Part shown: in pieces, positions 13,015 through 24,500 of the stretch
Numbering within the stretch: position 1 is the first letter of the stretch
Layout: every line of letters starts with the position of its first letter
NCBI GenBank assembly: GCA_030549495.1
Contig: JAUIRK010001009.1
Coordinates: forward strand, 124,001-188,000
Direction: 5' to 3'
Length of the DNA stretch: 64,000 bases
Source of the DNA: Nectonema munidae
Lineage: Eukaryota; Nematomorpha; Nectonematoida; Nectonematidae
The notes under the pieces: model-generated
Database searches by the model: none
Seen by the model: the letters and a program-made list of their open reading frames with translations, nothing else
Told to the model about the DNA's origin: nothing
Made by a program: the position numbers and the translations under genes

Positions 13015-15177
13015 TAGGGTGACCAGACGTCCGGAAAAAGCCGGATTTGTCCGGATTTTTTCGAGAAAAAAATAATTCTGTCCGATTTTTTGATCTTTAA
13101 AATGTCCGGATATTTAATTTTTTCAATTTGTTCCAATCTGAAGATGAAATGTCGTATATTCTTCTTTTTTAACAAGTTTCTGATGCCCAAAAAAAATGTA
13201 TTTTTAATCAAAGTCTTGCAAAAAAGTACGGATTTTTGAAAGAAGAAAAAAATAAAAGTGAAGTAGAATGTTTATTGTGTGAAAACTCAACATTTATTTC
13301 AATCAGCAACAAGGGGGCTGGTGACATAGAAAAGCACATCAACACAGTTAAACACCAAAGTGCATTACAAAGTTCAAGTACTCAGATCAAAATGACAGAT
13401 TATATTGATAAAAATAATAAAATACAAAATTTAAGATGCGCGGCTGAAGGAGCTTTGGTTTATCATTGTGTTAAACATGGAAGTAGCTTTTGGAATGCAC
13501 TTTTTTTTATATGAAGCAACTTTTTACGGATTCTGGGACGGCTAAAAGTATAGCCTGCTCTAGAACAAAAACATCTGCCATCATTAACAAAGTTTTTGCT
13601 CCTCATATTTTAAAAGTTAGTTTGAATACTATAATGAGAGAAGAAATATTGTTTTATGGAATATCTGTCGATATCAGCAATCATTATTCTTTAAAAGTTG
13701 TTCCATTGGTTGTTCAATACTTTGACTGGAAAGGAGAAGGTATTGTATCAAAAGTAATTGAAATACAAAATTTTCCAAATGAAAAGGCTGAAACATTATT
13801 CAATTATATTGTTGATACACTAGAAAAATTCGGTATTAATAGAAATGTATTTCTTTTACTGCCGATAACTGCAATACAATGTTCGGAGGAAAAGATAATA
13901 AAGGCGAAAATAATGTTTTTTCAAGTTACAAAGATATCTTAGTAATTTTAATCAAGTTTCTTTGGGATGCCCAGCGTATGTTTTAAACAATGCTATTCAT
14001 AAAGCTATAGATACCTTAGAAATTGATATTAAATTAGTTGTAACAAAGTTGTTTTATTACTTTCATACATACACTGTAAGAACTGAAAACCTAAAAGATT
14101 TTTGTTCATTTGTAAACTTGAAGTTCAAAAACATTCTCTCCTTCAGTAAAACAAGATGGCTTTCTTTGTTTCCAGCTATTGAAAAATTTTGGATTTGTTT
14201 GAAGCTTTGAAGTCTTATTTTCAATCTCAAAACAATGCTCCCACTGCTTTAAACAATTTTTTTGAGCATCCTTTCAGCGAAATTTATTTGAAACTGGTTT
14301 GTTCTTTAGCATACTTATTTCATACTTCAATTGCTAAAATAGAAAAATCTACTAATACTGTTATTGACAACTATGAAATTTTCACTGCAGTTTTAGAATC
14401 TTTTGAGAAACGCTTAAATTAAAACTTTTTACATTCAGAACTTAAAGTTTTGGTTGAAAAAAAGCTTGAAGAGGGCTACGAAACTTCATATAATAAATTT
14501 CAAAAGGATGTCAAAAATTTTTATGCTGAAGGCGTTTCTTACTTGGAGTCATGGCTTCTTCACTCAAAAAGTTTGCAGTTTTTCGATGGATGACTTTTAA
14601 GAAAAACATACTATGGGAAGATATTTCAAAATCGTTAAAATTTTTGGAAAAAAACAACATCAAAGTTGATGATGCCAAGCTATTTGACGAATATGTATTA
14701 TTAACCAAATTTTTGAATGAAGAAATAAAAAAGCCGGAGTTTTTGTCTTTATCAACTAATGAAAAATGGTTAAAGTTTTTCAAGAAACAACAAATACAAG
14801 AAAATTTTTCCGAACTTTCAATAATTGTTCAATATGTTTTTTCAATTCAAGCCCATAGTTCAAATTTGGAAAGAATTTCTTCAATGATGGAGCACCAATG
14901 GACCGATAAGGGAAATAATTTATCAATTGAAACTATAAGAAGTCTGCTTATCATAAATTATAATTTCAAAAAGTTAACTTGTGCTGAGTTTTATAGGTAT
15001 CTTATGAAGAATCAAGACCTTTTAAAAAGTATATCTTCTTCAGACAAGTATTGATTTTCTCTGCGAAATAATTTTTTTTTAATTTTGCCTACTTTAGCAT
15101 GTCCGATTTTGTCCGGATTTTTTTCGTTGAAAATATTTTTATGTCCTCTATTTTCTTTTTTTCATCTGGTAACCCTA
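13015..15177 (+). mobile_element. hAT-type DNA transposon, nearly full length but broken
   Basis: Ends TAGGGTGACCAGACG and its inverted counterpart (reading TAGGGTTACCAGATG from the right) bound a 2.16-kb element, with subterminal GTCCGGATTTTTT repeats at both ends. Inside, plus-strand frames encode a BED-like zinc finger start (ECLLCENSTF with a following H..VKH, about 13,268-13,370). A DDE-like region (GISVDISNHYSLKVVP; KTRWLSLFPAIEKF) follows. The C-terminal part has VQYVFSIQAHSSNLERISSMMEHQW, the position of the hAT dimerisation motif. The frame changes at least three times, so it cannot encode one protein. The flanks are TA-rich and an 8-bp target duplication cannot be assigned. Confidence 0.75.
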
Positions 15178-15180
15178 TAT

Positions 15181-16080
15181 ATCCATATATAATTTTTCAG
15201 TTTTTTTTCTCTTTCTAAACACATTTTCTTTGCAATAAATTGTTCTCTCTCTCTCTCAAATACGACCGTTCATCCAGCCACATTTAAAAAGTCGTATTTG
15301 AGAAGAAGTCGTTACAAAGGGGTTTTAAAAATTATGCTTTTTTTATAACATGATGACAGTATTATAATTTGTTTATTTTTCTATCAATAAAATAATAATT
15401 TGATTGGTTGGTTAGTTGGAAATATCAAAGAAAAAAAAATAAATAGAGAAAACAATTTCAGCCGTAAGACTATATGTTCTCAATATGATGAAAAGGGTAA
15501 TGACCATTTCATGATTTTGTTTTTAAGGGTTCAATGCCTTGTGGATCGATCCCCTGACCTTCAACTCTTAAGCTGAGAGGTACACCCTAACAACCATTTT
15601 CTCAAGCGCTCTATTTTAACTAGCTATTTTATTTAAAAATTAGTTCTAAATTTAATAAAAAAAAATTTTTAGATTATATTTTTTCGTAAAATATAATGTC
15701 TACTGAACCTGTATTATTAAATATTTCATTGGTTAATTTAATCTTTTCACCAATTATACTAATATGATTATTTTTATTTGCGGAATACTCGAGTAGATAC
15801 GATCTCGCTTATCATCTGACTCTTAATTTTCACCATTAAATATTTTTTAACATTTATGATGTGTATAATGCGATTTTTTAAAATATTCAAATTTGAAAAA
15901 ATATTTTTTCAGTATGAAGTTTTTAGGAAACTCTTCTTTGTTATATAATGATATATTCCTATAACCTGTAAGGTAGCACGACTACCAAATTTGTTTTTGT
16001 CATTCCCAAACTCTATACTACGGTGGAATAATAAATTTGTCAATTAATCAAATAAAAATGATGTAAAGAATCAGATAGAC
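15181..16080. other. AT-rich intergenic stretch
   Basis: Apart from a CT-rich run near 15,243-15,258 and the SINE fragment at 15,510-15,600, I see nothing supportable here. Confidence 0.4.
15510..15600 (-). repeat. tRNA-derived SINE, family 2, copy a
   Basis: The minus strand reads as a degenerate tRNA: a D-arm-like ATGGTTGTTAGGGTG, an anticodon-arm-like inverted repeat around CTTAAGAG, then box-B-like GGGGATCGATCC. A better preserved copy is at 37,010-37,085. Stem mismatches argue against a functional tRNA gene. Confidence 0.6.
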
Positions 16081-16088
16081 CAGGTTTA

Positions 16089-16240
16089 TATGTTCATATT
16101 TTGCTAGATCTAAAATTTGATATACCTCATTCGAGGAGAATGTTACAAAATTTAAAAATCATCGGTGGGACATGGTTCAACTTTCTGTTCATATTTTGCT
16201 AGATGTAAGATTTGATATACCTCACAATGTTACAAAACTT
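16089..16240. repeat. direct duplication, period about 92 bp
   Basis: GTTCATATTTTGCTAGAT followed by TTTGATATACCTCA and AATGTTACAAAA occurs twice, starting near 16,091 and 16,183. The second copy lacks a few bases. Non-coding. Confidence 0.7.
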
Positions 16241-16639
16241 ATTTACCTATATTTTGCAATTTGTACTATTTTAAACAATATATTTATCAATTAATCAAAG
16301 TAAAATTTTGTAATAAAAAAATTGAAAAATAAACTTTAAAAAATAAAACCGTTATATTCTTTTTAAATATATCGTCAATCGTGTTTAATACTCAAAATTT
16401 GAAATAAATTTGGAAAAAAACAAAATAAGCACATAGTTTAATTTCCAGAATGGAGATCCTTTTAATCGCATAGATCAACTACTCTTCATAACGGTTACAT
16501 GTGCTTGTGAGTCAACCTGTTATTTTTACAAAAGCACTTTCCTTTTTAAGGATCTTTATCAAAGAGAAAATTTAGTATAACAATTTTTGTCTAGCAATGG
16601 GTTCCAAAGTTAAAACAAGGGTCAAATTACCATAGTATT

Positions 16640-16900
16640 AAGGTTCAAGAATAACAGGTGAAGATTCAACTAAGAAGTTCTCTCAAGAATTATAAAACAT
16701 CACGAAGAAGGAATTTTTAATCTTGATGAAATAGGATTATTCTCGAAAACGATAACTGAAAAACGTTTGTATGGAAAAATCTAGAATAACAGGTTTCAAA
16801 GCAGCTATGGATCGATTAACCATTTATTTTCGTGGAAATATAAATAATTCAGTTTATGAATATGTTAATTTATCTCCTAGTTTATTTAGTCTTGTTTAAT
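16640..16900 (+). pseudogene. Tigger/jerky-like (pogo superfamily) transposase remnant
   Basis: Plus-strand frames with stops retain EGIFNLDEIGLFSKT (about 16,710) and ITGFKAAMDRLTIYFRGN (about 16,789-16,842). These correspond to the DETGLFWK and KDRLTLLL blocks of the DDE domain in Tigger/CENP-B-related transposases. Only a few hundred bases survive and no ends were found. Confidence 0.6.
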
Positions 16901-17649
16901 TTTTCTGGTAATGGATTTTTTAGATCAATTCGTCATTCTTAATTAAGAAAGCGAATAATTCAAACTATATTCATTGTTTTGTCATCCATTAACATATAAA
17001 AAGTATATCTTTTTTTGTTCAATAATATGTGTTTGTACTGTAAATTAATACCTACAGCTTTATATTTATATATCTAGCTATTTTTAGTTGTAGTTATCAC
17101 ATTCAAAGAAAAAATATTGTTAGACAACTAAACAAATAATGAGATTGTCACGATAGAAATTGAATGCCGAATAAGCGGATCAAAATCATATGTTTCAACT
17201 TTGAGGATGCATTTAATTTTTAAAAATTATTTTTTTATTTTGATTAAGTTAACTTTCTGTGATGTCTTCCACAGTTACTTTAAACGATTATATAGCAATT
17301 AAGACTAAAGATCGAGTATTTATTAAACAAATTTCTCAATCAAAGTAAATAATTAATCTAAATTTAAAAAAATCTTTGTAAACGCAAAATATTATTTTAT
17401 CAATTTTTATTACCTGTAGTTTCTGATTACACTATTCAACAAATTGAAATTTTTTTTTGCTTCTTTTTCGAAAAAAGTATTTTTATATGTAGTTTTTTGT
17501 ACTAAATTTGAAAATGTTAATTAAAATTTTTGATTGGCTACGATTTTTTTCAAAATTTCGAATATTCATGTATACATATATTTTAGTTAAGATGCTATAT
17601 ATTAACGAAAACGTTACAACTAAATAAAAGCAATAAATCACTTGTTTAA

Positions 17650-17755
17650 CCCATTTAAGACCAAGCAAAGCAGAAGACTTTAGCCATTCTTATTAAATTC
17701 CATGTAAAGTAGGAATTCGTCTGCGTTCCCTTTGGGAACACTGGTCGTAAATGGG
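17650..17755. mobile_element. piggyBac-type MITE, copy 2
   Basis: A 106-bp element with inverted ends CCCATTTAAGACCA and TGGTCGTAAATGGG, bounded by TTAA on both sides (17,646-17,649 and 17,756-17,759). It belongs to the same family as 6467-6593 and 36,185-36,314. Confidence 0.85.
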
Positions 17756-17794
17756 TTAAAAATATTTATTGAAAAAAAGGTAAACAAAGCTTTT

Positions 17795-18545
17795 TTTGAC
17801 CATCACGCCAACACATCAATTTTTAAATCTTCAGCAATTGTCCAACAGTAGTCTGCAAACATGGTTGGGCCCATTTGCCTTGATGTCTTTTTTCGAAAAC
17901 AGAAATGGTTTGATGGAAACGTTTCCTATGTTCTTCACTTACTGCTACACAATTTTCAGGGAAAAAAATCCAGATGTGAGTGCAGAAAGTGCATCTTTAA
18001 TGATATTTTGCAATTCAATTCCTTTATTGCTCGTAATAGTTTCGATTAGTTCAGGATAGTTGTTTGCTTTATGGTTACCCAAAAAGCCTGCACATACTAA
18101 TTTGAATGATTCCCATACTTTTTTCTACCCAACGCTCCGGACTGAAGAAAATAACTCATGAAAAGTTTACGAATTTGAGGCCCAATAAAGATTCCTTCTT
18201 TGATTTTTGCTTCACTCAACGAAGAAAACTTTTGCTTCAAATACTTAAACCCGTAGCCCTCACAATCCATCGCTTTAACAAAAATTTACCAAGCTTATTG
18301 TGCAAAGGAGGTAAAATGATTTTTACCAGGTGACAAATTTCTTGAAGTCCAATCTTTTTTCAAGTTTCGAATACATTGTAATCCAAGAAGAGAATAAAAG
18401 AAGGAATGCAGACTTTTGAATCAATCATGCCAAGCTGCTCTGAAATTCTTATCAAACATATTTTACAAGCAATGTTTATCACAGTGTCTCCTTCTTGTAG
18501 TATTTTTGAGCGAACACATGTTGATGATCCACTAGATTTTCTCAT
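17795..18545 (-). pseudogene. C-terminal half of the multicopy uncharacterised protein family, broken
   Basis: On the minus strand, in shifting frames, I read FKYLKQKFSSLSEAKIKE, GIFIGPQIRKLF, then KMHFLHSHLDFFPEN, VSEEHRKRFHQTI and EKRHQGKWA. These are the conserved C-terminal blocks (HSHLDFFPEN, GERFHQDI, RYQGKW) of the family whose N-terminal blocks occur at 10,210-11,330. It has multiple stops. The shared SEAKIK and GP.I blocks show that the two loci are separate copies, not one split gene. Confidence 0.7.
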
Positions 18546-18643
18546 CTGTCACAGTGATTCCCTTTCTCTGTTAAAACTCAATCATTCACTCAAGCCCTCT
18601 TGTCTTGTTTAAGCTCTCCTATCTCATTCAGCTCTCTTCTCTC

Positions 18644-18842
18644 CAGTGACGTAGCTAGGCTGGGCATGAGGGGCCATGCCCACTCTCCTATGTACCTCAT
18701 GGTGCCCCCATGCAACTTATGCGATATTAGTTTTCGAAAATTTCTCCAATGAAAGGTTCAAGAAAGTATAAATAATGTTGCTCACGTTTTTTGTTTTTAA
18801 ATTGTGCCCCCGCCTATCAACTTTTTTCTGGCTACACCACTG
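18644..18842. mobile_element. hAT MITE with CAGTG ends
   Basis: A 199-bp element starts CAGTGACGTAGCTAGG and ends CTGGCTACACCACTG. Flanking 8-mers CTTCTCTC (18,636-18,643) and CTTCTATC (18,843-18,850) match at 7 of 8 positions, as expected for an aged hAT target duplication. Non-coding. Confidence 0.8.
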
Positions 18843-19699
18843 CTTCTATCTAATTTGCATTTAGAGTTAAATTAAAATAGTTTTCAATCGTTACAATTTT
18901 ATATCGAATATTGTTTGACTCGAGCTAAGAATTTTTTTTCAACAAAAGTCATTTAATCTTTATCACTACGTTTGTTTCATTTTGTAACATTTGAAAACTT
19001 TAATTTTTTCAAGTTAAGAAAATTTTCTCAATAGTTATTTATGAATGAATATTTTGACTAGCTATTCAGTTTAAAAGCAAGAATACTCTATTTTCTTAAT
19101 ATTTGAGCAGAGATATTTCACATAATGTTCGATTGTTAAATTTTATAAGTAACACTGTACATAATTAATTAAATCATTTTTTTTTAAAGAAAATTTGTTG
19201 ATTATTATAATAAAAATATAATATCGAAACAAAATGTTTCAGTTGCTAAAAATGTACTTAATCTATTTATAACAGCTGTCAGAATTTTATTTGTGGAGAA
19301 AAATATTCAAAAAACACAATGATTTTCTTTTCTCGTATACTTTGATTTATGTTAATTTAAATAATTTTTTAATGATATTGTGTTTTTCAGACTTAAATAA
19401 TTTTATAGAAAGTGATTAAGTTACCATTTTTGAATACTATGATTCTTTACAATATGTAAGAAACACAAGTGCTACCAAATCACCCTATAAGGGCTAGCCA
19501 CTTAAACGTTGGCTTTTGCTGCTTATAAAAACTTGAAAATATCAAATAAACTCTCATTCTTTATGCCTCCTATTATTTTGAAATTATTCTGAGAACAGAC
19601 GGTTCCATTTTAAAATAGTGAAAATTGCTTTATTAGTTTATTTTGTCTCCTTTCTCTCTTATGTTAAATTATATAGCAAATTTTTCAATTTTGAGTAAA

Positions 19700-19850
19700 A
19701 GGTAAGGTACAGCGGGTGTATTTTCATTGACAAGGCACGGATGTACCGCTTATGTCAAACTATGAACAAATTCGTATCGATAAGGAATCGAATCCAGAAG
19801 CTTCCGTGCTGAGTCCATCATCTCAACCAACCTGTCATGTCACCCATAAA
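19700..19850 (-). repeat. tRNA-derived SINE, family 1, copy b
   Basis: Minus-strand SINE with box-B-like GGATTCGATTCC (19,784-19,795) and the family tail ACCCGCTGTACCTTACCTTT. It forms part of inverted-repeat arm A, and its counterpart lies in arm B. Confidence 0.7.
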
Positions 19851-19861
19851 GTATGCTGTAG

Positions 19862-20098
19862 GCAAAGAAAAAGTAGAAGCATAAAATTTTCTGATAATGA
19901 AAAATAAAGCTTGAGTAAAAGTTAAAAACAATTATATAAATTTAGTAAAAAAAGTATCTAAGCTAAAAGTTAAATTGTTAATTAGACAATAAAAGCAGAA
20001 AATGAAATGAATACAATTTCTACCTTGAATTTTGGCGGCACCCTTAAAAAATCTTATGGCACGCTTTAGTGCCGCGGCACACCGGTTGAGAATCACTG
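19862..20098. mobile_element. hAT-like non-autonomous insertion within arm A
   Basis: Arm B reads straight through this point (GCTGTAGGGGATACG), while arm A has 237 extra bases flanked by CTGTAGG and CTGTAAGG. The right end, read inward, is CAGTGATTCTCAACCGGTGT, a classic hAT terminus. The left end is poorly conserved. The empty site in arm B proves that this is an insertion. Confidence 0.8.
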
Positions 20099-20599
20099 CT
20101 GTAAGGGATACGTCAAATTAGTTTTCAAAAAACTTAAGTTATGCTGTAAAAATTTTTAGTTTTTGTTAAAGCTCTATAACTTTTTCTGATAGACTTTTTT
20201 TCCTTAAAAGTTGTTATAAAAGGCAAATCCTTGCAAAATGTTAACAGTTATTTTACTTTTTGTAGCTTGCATCAATTTAGCTTTTAAACTATTTTTGAAT
20301 GATGCTAAGGAAAATGAAATAATGCAATCTTAATTTATTGTTTTATTTTTGTTTGTACAATTATAACTTCATTTTATACCCTTGCCCCTGAATCAATCAC
20401 ATTTTTTCATATAAACATCGCAGGGTGTCTAGTAGACTCTTTGCCTTCAGACTACATTCACTCATATAAAACTATCCAATCTTCAGTTATTTGTTTTCTC
20501 TAAGAATCAAATATCCTTTCATCGATTCGTGTAATGTGCCTGGTAGACAAACTACTTCATTTTCAAATGAAAAGCTTATCTACCTGTACTAATCAAACA

Positions 20600-21590
20600 G
20601 AATGTTTTTGAAATGACAGAAGAAACAGACTTGTCTCAATCCCGGTCAACAGTTACCGCACTGTTTACAACACTTTCAATAAATCCCCTCTGTTTGATTG
20701 TTGTATTAGTAAAAAACGTTGACTAGCAAGTTAGTTACACTTGGAGGAAGAGAAAGATACTGCAAATCAAGTAGTTTCTTTTATATTTATTACAATAAGC
20801 GGTTATGCTTCAATTTTGTAATACAGGATAGGGAGCCGTGACTAAATGTTATAGTTTCATAAAATTGAAGTTTTGACTTACTATTCTTAGATCCTTAGGG
20901 GCGTGAGTAACTTCTAAGGGTATAAAATTTAAAAAACATGAAACTTCGAGAACATATTAAGAATTTTATGAAACAAATGCAAAAATACCACTTGGCATTA
21001 CTTACTGAATCTGTATTGAATAACATGATGTATTTTTTTAATTTTGAGTTGTAGTGCCAAATAAATAAATTTAGTCATTTACTTACTATGTCAAATATAC
21101 TAATATAATAATAATTACTAGAAAGTTATATCAGTATATCACTAATTTATATTCATTGTTTATAGAAAGAATATATATTAACAATATTTTTTAATTTTCT
21201 TCAAAATTTAGGAATGAATTAAATGTGTAGATGCAAGGGGCGTGAAGAAAAAGTTTTGCTCTGGGGAGAAAGCGGGCGTGATGGTAAAAAGGGTGAGAGC
21301 CACTACTTTAAAATAAATCAATAGCATTATTGAAATATTAGGAATCATATTATTGTACGTAAAAAAGTGCTAATTAACAAATGCTTAATTCTCCTTATTT
21401 TTTGTGGAAATTAAATTTTTGCACTTGAGTGACTAATTCTCTATATTGAGATCATTTCTCTATTTGGACCAGTTGATGCTGTCCCAATAGTGGTATTGAG
21501 TCAAATTTTGAAAGTTTTCACAATTCTTTTCCTAAAAGTAAATTCTTGATTTACAGAGTTAGATTATTCCCAGTGAAAATTTGCTTTATA
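20600..21590. other. stretch upstream of the first readable TRMT6 exon
   Basis: It should hold the TRMT6 promoter and the missing first coding exon or exons, but no start codon or donor can be supported. GTGAGAGCCACTAC near 21,291-21,304 resembles a hAT end. Confidence 0.35.
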
Positions 21591-21597
21591 TTTTTAG

Positions 21598-24500
21598 CTC
21601 CTTGGACTTGAAAACATGTCATTTATCATTGAAAGAATTAGTGGATCAGAAAATTAATTCTTTGTTTGAAATAAGAAAAAAAAAGTTGCATAAAATTGAT
21701 CCATCAAATGCTATTGAATATGAATCATATACTGAAGGAAGTATTATTTTTAAACCTCACTTTAGCCACAAGTTGGATTACTTTTAATGTTTAGACTCCA
21801 TTCAAAATGATACAGACGAGGTATTGTGTGATGGTGAGAACCTCGTTCAAAATCTCATTAAGGAAAATAATACGTTTGGTGAAAAAACTTTATATTCCAA
21901 GTCAAAGGTTTGCTCTTTTCATTACAAAACATAATTTCCTATTCATTTAAAAGAGTAACCCTATTATTGCTGGGCTAAATTTGTTCGCTCAAGTGCTGGT
22001 GATATATATATATATATATATATATATTCCAACTATAATTCAGTGGTGAGGACCATTTTTTATCAAAATAAATATAACCTGTCAAGTTCAAAACTGTATA
22101 TAATTATAAATTTTCGAGGAAATATAGACTCTAATATGTTATACGGTTAACTACAGATAATGTCAAAATTTTGCTGAAATATGATTGACAGTTTTATTGT
22201 TTTTATATAATAATAATAATCGCTTTTATGGCTATTTTTCTATAAGCTAGGGTCTAGTTTATTATTTTTATATGATGATCTAAACAAGGGCGCACGTCCT
22301 TAAAATTATTGGCGGGGGCAAACTTTTTTTTACAATTTTAAAATTTATTATAAAAGAGTTTGTGTCTGTAACTCAACCGTAAAATAAGTGAAGTAGTATG
22401 GAAAGTCTACTCACAAGTCTTTTAATGATATAAAAAAGATATACAATTGAAATTCAAAATTATTGGTAGAGCTATTTCACACCCGTCAAATTGAAATCAC
22501 CTGGATCTGAAGGATATTAGTTTTACTTAAATTTGCAATATCATCGAAGAAATAACTGAAGAAAATTGAATATGATATTTGAGTTCAACAATTTTACATA
22601 ATAAACGACAACTGCTCATTTACAAACTCTTGTGCAAGAAAAATTGTTCTTTTACCTTTTCAATTTGATAAAAGAGATCCTCATTTAAAAATATTTAAAA
22701 TTATCCATCTTTAAAGTGAAGCATATGGATAATGCTCTAAGTTTTGCTTCGTTTGAATCGTTTATTAAAAATTGATAGAGCGGGAAATTTGTTTCTTTGT
22801 TTTGAAAATTTTCCATTGTTTGCTTTATCAATGCTCGTTTCCTGGCATAACATAAGACTTAATAGTGAAAGACAAATAATCTTGGCTTCTAGCTTAATCC
22901 CATAGTAAATGGCATTGTCTTTGACTTTCAACACACGTATCAAGTCATCTCTATTATTTCGACCTTTTAGAATATATCATTTTTTACTGCTTCCTCTCCT
23001 TAATTAGGAGGTGCATTCTTAGCAGATCGCGAATTGACTTAGCTTGCTGTTGGTTTTAAATTTTAATTCATTCGTGCTCCGCTTGCGAGCCGAATTTTTA
23101 AGATCGGCTAATTCCGGATTTTGTGCTAAAACTGTTAATTAACTCCGATACCCTTTCGTGACCAGTGTATCATATATGATACATAAACAAGTTTACCTTC
23201 ATCTGCCTTTTCAAATAGTTTTGTACATGAATCTTCTGCTTTTTAATAAATATCGTCTGCTTTTTCTGATAATGAAAGGGATAAGTTGTGTATTTTATTT
23301 TATTTATAAATAAATTTAAGTACGTGTTCCATAAGCGCAAGAAGCATATTAAGCAAATAGCCTTGTTGGCTCCTACTCCAAAGCTAGTTTGGCAAATGTT
23401 GTATAATAAAAATCCTTCCTCCATCCTCCACATGAGGTATGATACTGTTGCAAAGATGATGCATTTATCCAATATCCACTCTGGAAGTCGTGTTCTCTTG
23501 TTTGATGGAAGCCAGGGCTTTTTGCTGGCCTGCATTCTTCGAAAGCTTTCATCTCTTGGAAAGTGCTTACACATTTACAATCAAGATGTTCCTAACCAGT
23601 AAAACTATCTATTACTACCATTTGTATTCCTTTTCTGATACGTCAAAATACAAAACAAATACTTTATGGAATATGATATGAAAGGTGCGCTAATTGAAAA
23701 AGATAGCGATAAATATTTTTCGAATCAGGTCAAGTAAGCGCATTTAGTTAAAAGCAATAACTCGTGAAGAGGCTTAATCAATAAAATGTTGAGAAAACTT
23801 GCATGCATCTTGAAATAAAAAAATTTATTGCATTAATAAATATCAATGTTACAAGGAAAATCATTTTACTCGACACAAATTATTTATATATTTTTGCAAT
23901 GAACATTTTTTATTGATAGACATTTGAATTTCTATATTCTCTTATGATATTCTGAAATAGAAAGAATCCATATCATAAATTTACTAAAATTTATATAAAC
24001 TTTTAAAAAAGTAACGAAAATGAAAGACCAATTTTTGAATTTTTTCCTTTTAGAACAACGTTAGGATATTTTAATTTTTCTGCAGAAACTCTTCCTCCTA
24101 ATATTTTATCTTGTCTTCACATAGACGCTATTGATTTTATCCAAGACGAAGAATTTTTTAGCGATTTATCTGTAAGATTTTTTTGTTTGTATTTTAGAAT
24201 TAAAACAATCACATTTATACGATATCTTTTTAGAAGTCAGAAAATGTAAAGGTAAAGGGAACCATATTTTACCATATATTTTCATATTTATACCATATCC
24301 TTTTAGAAAGCAGAAAATGCAACCTTAGATGAAGATAAGAAGAGAACAAATAACGCCATGCCTTCAACCGAGAATAGCAGAGAAGACTTTGAAAAATCTG
24401 TAATGGAACGTGTTATAAACAATGTTGTGAAGTCGGTGAAAATAAAAATATCTGCGTAGTAAATGGAGACATAGATAATAATTTACGTTACCAACAGAGT

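Larger units (their letters stand above)
19085..20588 (+). repeat. long inverted repeat, arm A
   Basis: This block matches the reverse complement of 33,281-34,450 almost throughout. Examples are the GAGCAGAGATATTT start, the TTATAACAGCTGT patch, the SINE at 19.7-19.85 kb and the CTCTTTGCCTTCAGACTACA patch near 20,440. Arm A also contains a 237-bp insertion (19,862-20,098) missing from arm B. No coding frame is conserved between the arms. The family is not recognised. Confidence 0.85.

Noticed and set aside
21597-21787. Resemblance of EYESYTEGSIIFKPHF to inositol polyphosphate 5-phosphatases
   Set aside because: The likeness is a few residues only. A 54-nt intron from 21,741 that joins the frame in phase to a clear TRMT6 exon explains the sequence better.
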